A stretch of DNA of 64,000 bases. It comes from Pseudomonas xionganensis (lineage in GTDB: Bacteria > Pseudomonadota > Gammaproteobacteria > Pseudomonadales > Pseudomonadaceae). Of the stretch, positions 1-7,863 are shown one piece after another. How positions within the stretch are numbered: position 1 is the first letter of the stretch; each line of letters opens with the position of its first letter. The position numbers and the translations under genes were made by a program. The stretch spans positions 1,578,180-1,642,179 of the forward strand of contig NZ_WKJZ01000001.1 of assembly GCF_009763245.1 (NCBI RefSeq), read 5' to 3'. The notes below the pieces were generated by a model. It was given only the letters and a program-made list of their open reading frames with translations, made no database searches and was not told the DNA's origin.

Positions 1-2299
1 GCTGGGTCGCTGGGGCGAGCAGCTTAAAGCTCGTCAGCAGTTGGCCGAGGAAATCGCTCAGCTGCAACTGAGCCAGCAGCAACTGCAAGATAGCATCGCC
101 ACCCAGCAGGTGCAGCTGAGTCAGCAAGCTGAACAGCTCGGCACCGAACAGAGCCGCCTGCAGCAGGCCCGCGAACAGGAAAACGCCGCGCAGCAGCAAC
201 AGCAGGCGTTGCTGGCCGGGCGCAGTGAGGCGGCCCTGCGTGAGCGCTGGCAGCAGCTGCATCTCCAGGGCACTGTGCTGACTCAGCTGGGCGAATTGGC
301 CACGGCCCGGGAGCGTCTGGTGGCCGAGCAGAGCGAGCTGGCCAGCGCCCTGGCGCAGCTGCGTGAGCAGCATCAGGCCAAGGGCAGCGAAGTGGCGCAG
401 TTGCGCCTGAGCTACAAGGATCTGCAGCAACAGGTGCAGGCCCAGGAAAAACTGCTGGAGCAGGAGCAGCGAATTCAGGCCCTGGAAGCCCATCGCGCCC
501 AGCTGCAACCCGACGAGGCCTGCCCGCTGTGCGGCTCCGAGTCCCACCCGGCGATCAGCGCCTACCAGGCCCTGGATGTGTCGGCGACCAAAGCACTGCT
601 TAACAGCAAGCGTCGCGAACTGGAGGCTTTGACTGAACAAGGCCGGCAACTGGCCGGCGAGCTGGAAAAGCTCGCCGCACGTCTGGAGCAACAACAGCAG
701 CAGTTTGAGCGCGGCCAGCAGACCCAGGCCGAGCAGGGCGAACGCTGGCAGACGCTTAATACGCAGCTGGAAAACCCGCTGGTCGACGCCATTGCCCTGG
801 CTGAGCAGCAGGCGCAACAAGGCGCTGAGCTGCAACAACTGCAGCAGCAACTGGAGCAGCTGCAACAGTTCAATAGCAATCTCGAACAATGCCAGCAGGC
901 GCGGCTGGGTTTGCAGCAGTCGTGCAGCGAGCTGGAACAGCAGCAGGCGCTTCATCGTCTGCAGTTGCAGCAGCGCCAGGAGCAGAGCGAGCAAGGCCAA
1001 CTGCGCTTGCAACAATTGCAGCAGGTTGCCGAGGTGCGGACAGCCAGCCTAAGCCAGGCTCTGGCCGAGTTCGGCTATCAGTTGCCGGACGACGCCAGCG
1101 CCTGGCTGGCCGAGCGTCAGGCCGAATGGCAGCGCTGGCAGCACAATCAGCAGCAAAGCCTGGATTTGCAGCGCCAGCTCAGCGAACTGGAACATGGCCT
1201 GCAGGCTGCCGCGCAGCAGGCAGAGCACTGGCAGCAGCGCTGGAGTGCCCTGGACCTGGCCGATCAACCGGCCTTGGCCAAGCCTGCCGATACTCAGGCG
1301 GCCTTGCAGCAGGCGCAATTGCAGCTGGAAGAGGCGCAGCGTCGTCAGCAGCAACTTGCCGGTAGCCGCCAGGCCCTGGCCAGCCGCCTGCAGGATGAAC
1401 AGGCGCGTCTGCAACAGACCGAACAGCAGTGGGTGGTGGCGCTGGCCGACAGTCCCTTTAAGGCCGAGGCCGATTATCTGGCTGCCCTGCTGGATGAGGC
1501 GCAACGCACGGCGTTGCAGCAATTGCGTCAGCGTCTGGACAAGACCCTGAGTGATGCCCAGGCCTTGGCCCGTGCTGCCGTGCAGCAGTTGGCCGTGCTA
1601 CAGGCTGATCCGGCCACCGCGCTTAGCCTGGCGCAACTGGACGAGCAGTTGCTCGCGCTTAATGCCCAGCTGAAAAACCTGAGTGAACGCCAGGGCGAAA
1701 TCCGCGCCCAGTTGCAGGGAGACGATGCGCGCAGGCTTGGCCAGCAGAGCCTGTTCGCCGCGATTAGCGCCAAGCAGGGCGAGTACGATCTATGGCAGCA
1801 ACTCAACAGCCTGATCGGCTCGGCCGATGGCGCCAAGTACCGTAAGTTCGCCCAGGGCCTGACCCTGGATCATCTGGTTTATCTGGCCAATCAGCAGCTC
1901 GAACGCCTGCACGGTCGTTATCAGCTGGCGCGGCGCAGCAGCGGCGAACTGGAGCTGGAGGTGATCGACACCTGGCAGGCCGATGCGGCGCGCGACACCA
2001 AGACCCTGTCCGGCGGCGAGAGTTTTCTGGTCAGCCTGGCGTTGGCTTTGGCGTTATCCGACCTGGTGAGCCACAAGACCAGCATCGACTCGCTGTTTCT
2101 CGACGAAGGCTTCGGTACCCTCGACGGCGAAACCCTGGAAGTGGCCCTGGACGCCCTGGATAACCTCAACGCCAGCGGCAAGATGATCGGTGTGATCAGC
2201 CATGTGGAAGCGCTCAAGGAGCGTATCCCGGTACAGCTGAAAGTGCACAAGGGTGTGGGCTTGGGCTACAGCGGGCTGGATAAGCGCTTTGCCCTTTGA
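1..2299 (+). CDS. sbcC: Exonuclease SbcC, C-terminal part (cut by window edge)
   Basis: The large SMC/Rad50-like ATPase subunit of the SbcCD nuclease, which cleaves DNA hairpins and blocked ends together with SbcD. The reading frame is open at the left edge (codons start at base 2), so about 766 C-terminal residues are seen. Visible: a long Gln/Glu/Leu-rich coiled coil, a zinc-hook CPLC (codons 521-532) at the coiled-coil apex, a second coiled coil, then the C-terminal ATPase lobe with the ABC signature LSGGES (near 2006-2020) and Walker B LFLDEGFGTLD (near 2092-2125). The missing N-terminus should hold Walker A. sbcD would be expected just upstream, outside the window. The extreme glutamine richness of the coiled coil is typical of pseudomonad SbcC. 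Confidence 0.95.
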   Translation, partial: LGRWGEQLKARQQLAEEIAQLQLSQQQLQDSIATQQVQLSQQAEQLGTEQSRLQQAREQENAAQQQQQALLAGRSEAALRERWQQLHLQGTVLTQLGELATARERLVAEQSELASALAQLREQHQAKGSEVAQLRLSYKDLQQQVQAQEKLLEQEQRIQALEAHRAQLQPDEACPLCGSESHPAISAYQALDVSATKALLNSKRRELEALTEQGRQLAGELEKLAARLEQQQQQFERGQQTQAEQGERWQTLNTQLENPLVDAIALAEQQAQQGAELQQLQQQLEQLQQFNSNLEQCQQARLGLQQSCSELEQQQALHRLQLQQRQEQSEQGQLRLQQLQQVAEVRTASLSQALAEFGYQLPDDASAWLAERQAEWQRWQHNQQQSLDLQRQLSELEHGLQAAAQQAEHWQQRWSALDLADQPALAKPADTQAALQQAQLQLEEAQRRQQQLAGSRQALASRLQDEQARLQQTEQQWVVALADSPFKAEADYLAALLDEAQRTALQQLRQRLDKTLSDAQALARAAVQQLAVLQADPATALSLAQLDEQLLALNAQLKNLSERQGEIRAQLQGDDARRLGQQSLFAAISAKQGEYDLWQQLNSLIGSADGAKYRKFAQGLTLDHLVYLANQQLERLHGRYQLARRSSGELELEVIDTWQADAARDTKTLSGGESFLVSLALALALSDLVSHKTSIDSLFLDEGFGTLDGETLEVALDALDNLNASGKMIGVISHVEALKERIPVQLKVHKGVGLGYSGLDKRFAL

Positions 2300-2413
2300 G
2301 GGGAGAGGCGCTGAACAATGCTTTGCTCAAGGCCATAAAGCCATGCGCAGCGTCCCTGCTGGCATTTCATCGCGGCCTTGAATGGCCGCTAGCGCTGGCG
2401 AGCGCGACTGGCC

Positions 2414-3274
2414 TTATTTCACATACTCGAAACGGGTAAACCAGTCCTCGGCCAGGTGGCGGCTATGTTCGGCACCATCCAGGTGGGTCTGGTAGGTGCT
2501 GTCGCCATCCAGATACACCTTCATCCAGGCGGTCACCAGGGTCTTGAAGCGGGCATGCTGGGTGGCGCTACCGCTGTTGATCCAGTCCAGGTGGGAGGCG
2601 CCCCTGAAGGTGGTCAGTGCACGGCTGATGGATGCTGGCAGCGACTGGTAATAGCTGGCGACGACAGAGGGGTAGGACACGCTGTCGCTGGCACCTGCCT
2701 GGATCAGGGTCTTGGCGCTGATGCTCGAATAATTGGGCGAGCTGAAGCCCAGGTAGGGGGCCAGGGGCAGGGCCACGGCAATCTGTGTTTTCAGATCAGC
2801 CGCCGCCAACAACGCGCCGCCACCGCCCATGGAAAAGCCTGTGATGCCCAGTTTGTTGGTTGCCACCTTCTTGAAGATCGGCGAGCTGCTGCGCTTGGTT
2901 TCCGCCTGCAGCTTGCTGATGCCGCCCTTGTGCGCTGTCGACCAACCGGGCGGTGCGCCGAAGATATTGTTGGGCGTGATGGTGATAACAATGTAGCCGT
3001 GGCTGGTCAGGTGGTTGGCCAGCCAGGTCATGTCCTCTTTGGTATTGGCGTAGCCGCCTGTCAGGGTGGTGGCTGGGTAGGTGGACTTACTCAGGCCACA
3101 GGGATAGGTGACCCTGGCCGATGAGTAATTCCACGAGGACAGGCCGCTGGTGTAAGCACACACCGAATCGGCACCCGGGTTGGCCGGCGGCAATGCGGCG
3201 TGGGCAGCAGCGTTGCCCAGCAGCAAGGCAGCACACAAGGCGAATCGAGGGGCTTTAACAGGAATCCAAAGCAT
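2414..3274 (-). CDS. Secreted PETase-like polyester hydrolase / lipase family alpha-beta hydrolase
   Basis: A 286-residue secreted serine hydrolase. Residues 1-27 form a Sec signal peptide ending AHA. The lipase box GFSMGGGG (nucleophile Ser148) continues into a glycine run as in bacterial cutinase/PETase enzymes. Likely partners are Asp197 (in GASDS) and His228 (in GASHLD); Tyr75 in GGYANT lies where the PETase oxyanion Tyr sits. Several blocks resemble Ideonella PETase as I remember it: SHGYIVITIT, SSSPIFKKV, and AWMKVYLDGDSTY near the C-terminus. The PETase Trp before the nucleophile is Phe147, and the wobbling Trp is Tyr174. Cys39 and Cys59 could form one disulfide; the C-terminal disulfide typical of PETases is absent. 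GGAG lies 7 nt before the ATG. The substrate (polyester, cutin-like ester or triglyceride) cannot be decided from sequence. Confidence 0.8.
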   Translation of the reverse strand: MLWIPVKAPRFALCAALLLGNAAAHAALPPANPGADSVCAYTSGLSSWNYSSARVTYPCGLSKSTYPATTLTGGYANTKEDMTWLANHLTSHGYIVITITPNNIFGAPPGWSTAHKGGISKLQAETKRSSSPIFKKVATNKLGITGFSMGGGGALLAAADLKTQIAVALPLAPYLGFSSPNYSSISAKTLIQAGASDSVSYPSVVASYYQSLPASISRALTTFRGASHLDWINSGSATQHARFKTLVTAWMKVYLDGDSTYQTHLDGAEHSRHLAEDWFTRFEYVK

Positions 3275-3439
3275 GGTGTCTCCAGGTTTTTATTGTTGTA
3301 GGGCAGGCCCCGTCACGCACAGACAGATTCAGGCGGCCAGGCGACCTGTCACTACGCTAACTGCTGGCCAGACTCAGGGCTTGAATGAACTGACTGCCAT
3401 GGCTTGAGCGCACCAGCGCCGCGTTAAACCCGACAGCCG

Positions 3440-4231
3440 CTAGCGGCCTTCGACGAAGACGTGCAACCCGGCGCGTGGCCTGGTGAGTGCCGAGGGCTGA
3501 ATGCCGAGGATGCTGCGATAGGTGCGCGTGAAGTGCGCGGCATCGGCGAAACCCGCCTCCAATGCGGCCTCGGTGACGCTGGCACCGCAAGCGATACGCT
3601 GGGTTGAAAGGAAAAGCCGATACCACAGGCGGTAGCGGCGAATCGGGATGCCGATCTGCTCCTTGAACAGGTTGGCCAGGCGTGAGGTCGAGAGCCCAAC
3701 CTGTTGGGCCAAACTGGCAACGCTGAGGTTTTCCTGGGTACTGGCCTTGATCCGTTGCAGGGTGGTGAGAATGCGTGGATCGCAGCGAAAGGCGGTGCGT
3801 TTGACCCATTCGGGCGGGTTCAGCCAGGCATCCAGTTGCGGGTACAGGACGTCGGGCGGCGCCAGGTGTTGGCTGACCTCATCAAAGGCGCTGATCAGCA
3901 GCGGCTCGTTGCTCAGGTCGCAATAGGCGGCCTGCGTCTGATGCGTGGCCAGCTGACGCAGCACGGCATAATCGAAACCGGTGGCGTCCAGGTGACAGTC
4001 CGCTACCCACTGTCGACCACTGTCAACCGTGCCTTGCCAGCCTACCGGCAGCAACAGGCTGCGAGCGTAGGAGTCGTGCTGGTGCCCGTGGTGACGAAAG
4101 CGGATGCTGCCGTGCAGACCAATCAACAACCGTGAGGCGGCGAGCGATAGCTGCGCTGGCGAACGCAGCGGGCCGAGGTAGAGCGTGCGACGCTCCCAGA
4201 GGTAGAGGCGGTGCGGCAAAGCGGCAAGCAT
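3440..4231 (-). CDS. AraC/XylS-family transcriptional regulator
   Basis: An AraC-type regulator. The N-terminal half begins around LYLWERRTLYLGPL and resembles the cupin-like sensor half of AraC proteins. The C-terminal ~100 residues carry the two helix-turn-helix motifs (LSVASLAQQVGLSTSRLANLFKE, then VTEAALEAGFADAAHFTRTYR with the usual aromatic-Arg ending). The start is uncertain: the frame stays open to ATGs at 4369 and 4381, but that stretch is Ser/Arg-rich and starting there would leave only about 20 nt before the divergent kinase gene, so the ATG at 4231 is preferred. No good ribosome binding site precedes any of them. It lies on the same strand as, and upstream of, the polyester hydrolase gene (165-nt gap), so control of that gene is possible but unproven. 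Confidence 0.8.
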   Translation of the reverse strand: MLAALPHRLYLWERRTLYLGPLRSPAQLSLAASRLLIGLHGSIRFRHHGHQHDSYARSLLLPVGWQGTVDSGRQWVADCHLDATGFDYAVLRQLATHQTQAAYCDLSNEPLLISAFDEVSQHLAPPDVLYPQLDAWLNPPEWVKRTAFRCDPRILTTLQRIKASTQENLSVASLAQQVGLSTSRLANLFKEQIGIPIRRYRLWYRLFLSTQRIACGASVTEAALEAGFADAAHFTRTYRSILGIQPSALTRPRAGLHVFVEGR

Positions 4232-4402
4232 GGGGTTGGCTCTAGCGCTGGACAGCTGCCGAGGGTAGTCGCGTCGGGTTGCGCTGCCACTCACCCAGAA
4301 GGGGGAATAATCGACCTGACGTAATGCTTGGCCCGAGGAGAAAGGGACTATCCTCACAGACCTGAACATTTGGCTGGTCATAGATCCAACGAGCGGCTGC
4401 TT

Positions 4403-5683
4403 ATGGGTAAAAACTCCCTGCCCCCAGTTTCTGCACTGGGGCGCTTTCTCAAGTTGACGGGTACTGCCACGCGCATCGCCGGCAGCGTCATGGGGCAAAG
4501 TCTGCTGCCCGGGCGCACGGGGATCGACTGGCAGCCCGTGGCCGATCAGCTGGGCGAGGTGCTGGGGCAGATGAAAGGCCCGGTGCTCAAGCTCGGGCAG
4601 TTGGCTTCGCAATGGCAGGATGTATTGCCCGCGCCGATAGCAAGCGCCCTGGGCAACCTGCAGAACCGCGTGCCGGCCTTGCCCTTCAGCGCCCTGCGCG
4701 GGCATTTGCAGCAGGTGTACGGCGCTGACCTGGGTCAGTTCTTTACGCACATCGACGAGCAACCCTTTGCGGCCGCCTCCCTGGGCCAGGTACACCGCGC
4801 GCGGGCCTTGGACGGCCGGGCGCTGGTGCTCAAGGTGCAGTACCCGGGGATTGCCGAGATCTGTGCCGCCGACCTGCGCCAGCTGCGCCGTTTGCTACCG
4901 CTGGGTCGCTTGCTACGCGCCCCGGCTGCACAGCTGGAAGGCCTGTACCAGGAACTGGCGACGGTGATCGAGGCCGAGCTGGACTATCCGGCGGAGATGG
5001 CGCGTTTGCAGGCCTTTCGTGCTCATTTTCTCGGCTGGCCCGGGCTGCGCTTACCTGAGCCGCAGGTGGATCTGTGTCGCCCTGGGGTGTTGGCCTTGAG
5101 TGAGGAGGCCGGCCTGCCCTTTGCCCAGGTTGGCCAGGCCAGCCGGGAAACTCGTGAGCGCCTGGCCTTGACCCTGCTGCGTTGGCTGAGCAGCCAGGCG
5201 TTTGAGCTGGGCCTGCTGCATGCCGACCCGCATCCGGGCAATTTCGCCTACACCACTGCGGGCGAACTGGTGGTGTATGACTTCGGTTGCGTACACAGCT
5301 TGTCGGCCGAGCTGCTGGCGGCCTATGTGCACACTTACAAAGCCTTGCAGGCGCGCGATGGTGAGCAGCTTGAGCAGGCCTTCCAGGCGCTCGGCACGCG
5401 CCAGCCGCAATCCACCACGCCCTATGGTCTGTATCGTCAGCTGTACAAGCTACTCGGGCCATTGCTGCAGCCTGGCGTGCACTGGGATTTTGCTGCGACG
5501 CCACTGCACGAACAGCTTCAGCGCCTGTTGCCGGATGTCGTGGGTGCCCTGGGCAGCCTGCAGCCGGCCCCCGCGACCCTGCTGGTCAATCGCACGCTGG
5601 AAGGGCATTACTGGAATCTTCAGCGCCTGGGGGTGGCCATGCCGGTGGCCGACCTGCTGCAGGAGGCCATTGCCGCGCGCTGA
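4403..5683 (+). CDS. ABC1/AarF/UbiB-family kinase-like protein
   Basis: A 426-residue member of the UbiB/ADCK atypical kinase family. Family signatures are visible: the KxGQ motif in VLKLGQLASQW, the alanine-rich loop AAASLGQVHRA replacing the glycine-rich loop, an ATP-site Lys in ALVLKVQYPG, the catalytic loop LLHADPHPGNF and the metal-binding VYDFGC. In the family these proteins support ubiquinone synthesis or lipid metabolism as ATPases. It is shorter than UbiB (about 530 residues) and lacks UbiB's C-terminal transmembrane hairpin; there are no ubi genes nearby, so it is a paralogue rather than ubiB. The ATG at 4403 is chosen because MGKNSLPP leads into the conserved N-terminus; a TTG at 4328 is possible but adds unlikely sequence. 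Confidence 0.88.
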   Translation: MGKNSLPPVSALGRFLKLTGTATRIAGSVMGQSLLPGRTGIDWQPVADQLGEVLGQMKGPVLKLGQLASQWQDVLPAPIASALGNLQNRVPALPFSALRGHLQQVYGADLGQFFTHIDEQPFAAASLGQVHRARALDGRALVLKVQYPGIAEICAADLRQLRRLLPLGRLLRAPAAQLEGLYQELATVIEAELDYPAEMARLQAFRAHFLGWPGLRLPEPQVDLCRPGVLALSEEAGLPFAQVGQASRETRERLALTLLRWLSSQAFELGLLHADPHPGNFAYTTAGELVVYDFGCVHSLSAELLAAYVHTYKALQARDGEQLEQAFQALGTRQPQSTTPYGLYRQLYKLLGPLLQPGVHWDFAATPLHEQLQRLLPDVVGALGSLQPAPATLLVNRTLEGHYWNLQRLGVAMPVADLLQEAIAAR

Positions 5684-5686
5684 GGG

Positions 5687-6820
5687 TTACTCCAGGGGTA
5701 AGGCCTGGCCGGCCTGCACGCGGGTGATAAACACCGCATTGGAGCCCTGATGGTTATTGGCCGAGAACTTCACGGCAAAACCACCTAGATCGGTATCCAG
5801 TTGCTGCAGGGCGGCGACAAAACCCTGGCGGGTCGGCTGCGGACCACTGGCCTGCAGGGCTTCGACCAGGGTGGCGGCAGCCAGATAGCCTTCCAGTGAG
5901 GTGTAGCCCACAGCATCCGGCGCCATGTCCTGCAGATAGCGATTGACCAGGGGCAGGGACGGGTCGTGGGGCGAAGGCATGACCTGGCTGATATACACCC
6001 CTTCGGCCAGTGCGCCGGCCTCACTGATCAGGTTCTCCGTGCCGACAAAGGAAACGCTGAAGAACTGTGCTTCTAGCCCCTGGGCCCTGGCCTCGCCAAT
6101 GGCGGCCGCCAGTTGCTTGTAGGTGCCGATAAAGACGATGGCCTCGGGTTGGCTCAGCGCCAGTTTGGTGATGGCCTGCTGTACCCCCGCCAGGTCGTTG
6201 CGCAGGATGCGCGCCTCGGCATCTATCTGCCGGTCTCGCTGGTAAAGGGCCCCGGCCAGGCCACTCTTGACCGTTTCGCCAAAGGAGTCGTCCTGCATCA
6301 GCAGGGCGATGCGACCCAGTTTGAGTCGTTCGCTGATCAGCTCGGCGAGGGCCTCGGTTTCATTGAAGTAGGACGCGCGCAGGTTGAACACCCACTTGCG
6401 CACGGGCGTACGCAGAAACTCGGCGCCAGTGAACGGGAACAGGTAGGGCACCTGCTGACGCAGGGCAATGGGCATTGCTGCCCGGGAAGTAGGGGTGCCG
6501 ACATAGCCGAGCAGGGCGAACACCTGATCCACCTCGATCAGCGCCTGGGTCTGGGTTGCGGTACGGGCGGGCTCGTAGCCATCGTCCTTGCTGATCAGCT
6601 GGATGCGCCGGCCATGCACGCCGCCCTCGGCATTGATGCGCTTGAAGTAGGTTTCGACGCCGTTACGCATGCCACGACCCAGGCCGGCGGCAGGCCCGCT
6701 CTGCGCATTGACCATGCCAATGCGGACTTCATCCATCGTCACACCCTGTTCGGCCTGAGCCGGACTTGTGCTCAGCAGCAGGCCGCTGATGACAGCGTAG
6801 AGCAGCTGTCGGTATGCCAT
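5687..6820 (-). CDS. ABC transporter substrate-binding protein, branched-chain amino acid (LivJ) type
   Basis: A periplasmic type-I binding protein of 377 residues (Peripla_BP_6 fold). A Sec signal peptide (about 22 residues, ending PAQA) precedes VRIGMVNAQSGPAAGLGRGM, the usual first strand and ligand loop of Leu/Ile/Val- or urea-type binding proteins. The start at 6820 has AAGGAG 7-8 nt upstream; the frame extends to 6853 without a better site. No permease or ATPase gene accompanies it, so it is an orphan binding protein that may feed another transporter or act as a sensor. The gene ends 3 nt from the convergent kinase-like gene. The ligand is not predictable from sequence. Confidence 0.88.
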   Translation of the reverse strand: MAYRQLLYAVISGLLLSTSPAQAEQGVTMDEVRIGMVNAQSGPAAGLGRGMRNGVETYFKRINAEGGVHGRRIQLISKDDGYEPARTATQTQALIEVDQVFALLGYVGTPTSRAAMPIALRQQVPYLFPFTGAEFLRTPVRKWVFNLRASYFNETEALAELISERLKLGRIALLMQDDSFGETVKSGLAGALYQRDRQIDAEARILRNDLAGVQQAITKLALSQPEAIVFIGTYKQLAAAIGEARAQGLEAQFFSVSFVGTENLISEAGALAEGVYISQVMPSPHDPSLPLVNRYLQDMAPDAVGYTSLEGYLAAATLVEALQASGPQPTRQGFVAALQQLDTDLGGFAVKFSANNHQGSNAVFITRVQAGQALPLE

Positions 6821-6925
6821 TGCATCACTCCTTGGTGGGGCCGTTGGACGCACGGGGTGCGTTGAGGCGTCACTGGTTCAATCAGTCAAATGGTCGATTA
6901 TGGCCTTGGGGCGGCAAGCAATCTC

Positions 6926-7696
6926 TCAGTATTTTCCCTGTTGCAGGTCGTCAAAATAGCGTTGATATCGGCCGCTTTCCCGATAGAGCTGCAGGCGGCG
7001 ATTGAAACGCTCCAGCAATTGCGGGCTACCCTCCAGGCTCTTGGGCAGCATCAGGTAGCTGAGGTTGACCAGAAGCGGCTTGGGATGGTGGGTGATTTTG
7101 GCCTGGTCCTCGGGGCTGAACTGGCTGCGCAGGGCGGCATAGCCCACATTCATTTCCTGAGGGTAGAGCGCAATGCGCTCCTTGAGCAGCTTCTCGAAGT
7201 TTTGCTGATCCGTGGACACCCGCTCGATATTCACCTTGCCGGTTTCCAGAAAGGCATCAAAGCCAGGGCCGTAGCTGTACTCGAGGCCGCCACCAAGGTT
7301 CATGCCGGTCAGGTCATCGAAGGTTTGCCAGTCGAAGGGCATGGACTTGAGGTGAAAAAACACGAACTGCTCGTCCAGCAACGGCGCGCTAAAGTGAAAG
7401 TCCGCTTCACGTTCGGCCTTGTGCATCCATACCGCGGTGGCATCGAACTGGCCGGCGGCTGCCGAGGCATAGGCCCGTGGCCAGGGCAGAAAGCGGAAGG
7501 TGACCCGATAACCCTCATCGGCCAGCAGGTCGCTGATCAGGTGGGCGATGACGCCATTGTGCTTCATGTCGCTGGAGAGGTAGGGCGGCCAGTCACCGAC
7601 GCTGATTTTCAGCTCCTTTAGATCCTTGGTCTGGGCTGTCAGATCGGGCAGCCAGCAGAACCAGCACAGCAGAATGAACAGGTTACGCCACTTCAT
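6926..7696 (-). CDS. Periplasmic solute-binding protein, amino-acid (family 3) type
   Basis: A 256-residue secreted binding protein of the SBP_bac_3 group. A hydrophobic signal peptide (about 21 residues) is followed by LKISVGDWPPYLSSDMKHNGVIAHLISDLL, the typical start of polar amino acid binding domains, then the hinge and second lobe; ARG/Asp ligand residues of true amino-acid binders are not obvious. In pseudomonads such stand-alone proteins are common and often of unknown ligand. There are no membrane or ATPase subunits beside it; it follows the same direction as the LivJ-like gene, upstream of it by about 105 nt, and could be co-transcribed with it. Confidence 0.85.
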   Translation of the reverse strand: MKWRNLFILLCWFCWLPDLTAQTKDLKELKISVGDWPPYLSSDMKHNGVIAHLISDLLADEGYRVTFRFLPWPRAYASAAAGQFDATAVWMHKAEREADFHFSAPLLDEQFVFFHLKSMPFDWQTFDDLTGMNLGGGLEYSYGPGFDAFLETGKVNIERVSTDQQNFEKLLKERIALYPQEMNVGYAALRSQFSPEDQAKITHHPKPLLVNLSYLMLPKSLEGSPQLLERFNRRLQLYRESGRYQRYFDDLQQGKY

Positions 7697-7770
7697 TGAT
7701 ACCCCTCGGTCTGGGTCGGAGATGCAATTTGCCGATGGCGCAGTAATACCAGCTTGGCGCTATGGATGAA

Positions 7771-7799
7771 ATGCCATCAGGGCTTCATTAAAGCGTCAT
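7771..7799 (+). promoter_or_regulatory. Possible Pho box (PhoB half-sites)
   Basis: Three imperfect 7-bp half-sites, ATGCCAT, GCTTCAT and GCGTCAT, sit at 7771, 7782 and 7793, an exact 11-bp period separated by 4-bp A/T-containing spacers. This is the geometry of PhoB boxes (consensus CTGTCAT repeated every 11 bp). The match to consensus is partial (3 to 5 of 7 per half-site). It lies about 65 nt before the GTG start of the beta-propeller gene. No convincing -10 element was seen downstream. Confidence 0.4.
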
Positions 7800-7863
7800 C
7801 CTGCGGGTGAAGACTGCTGCGGATTTGTTCAATCCCCCATGTCTTTGCATAAGGATAGTTGCT

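Noticed and set aside
4382..4795. Upstream extension of the AraC regulator frame to a start at 4795
   Set aside because: It lies wholly within the divergent kinase-like gene and shows no AraC-family residues.
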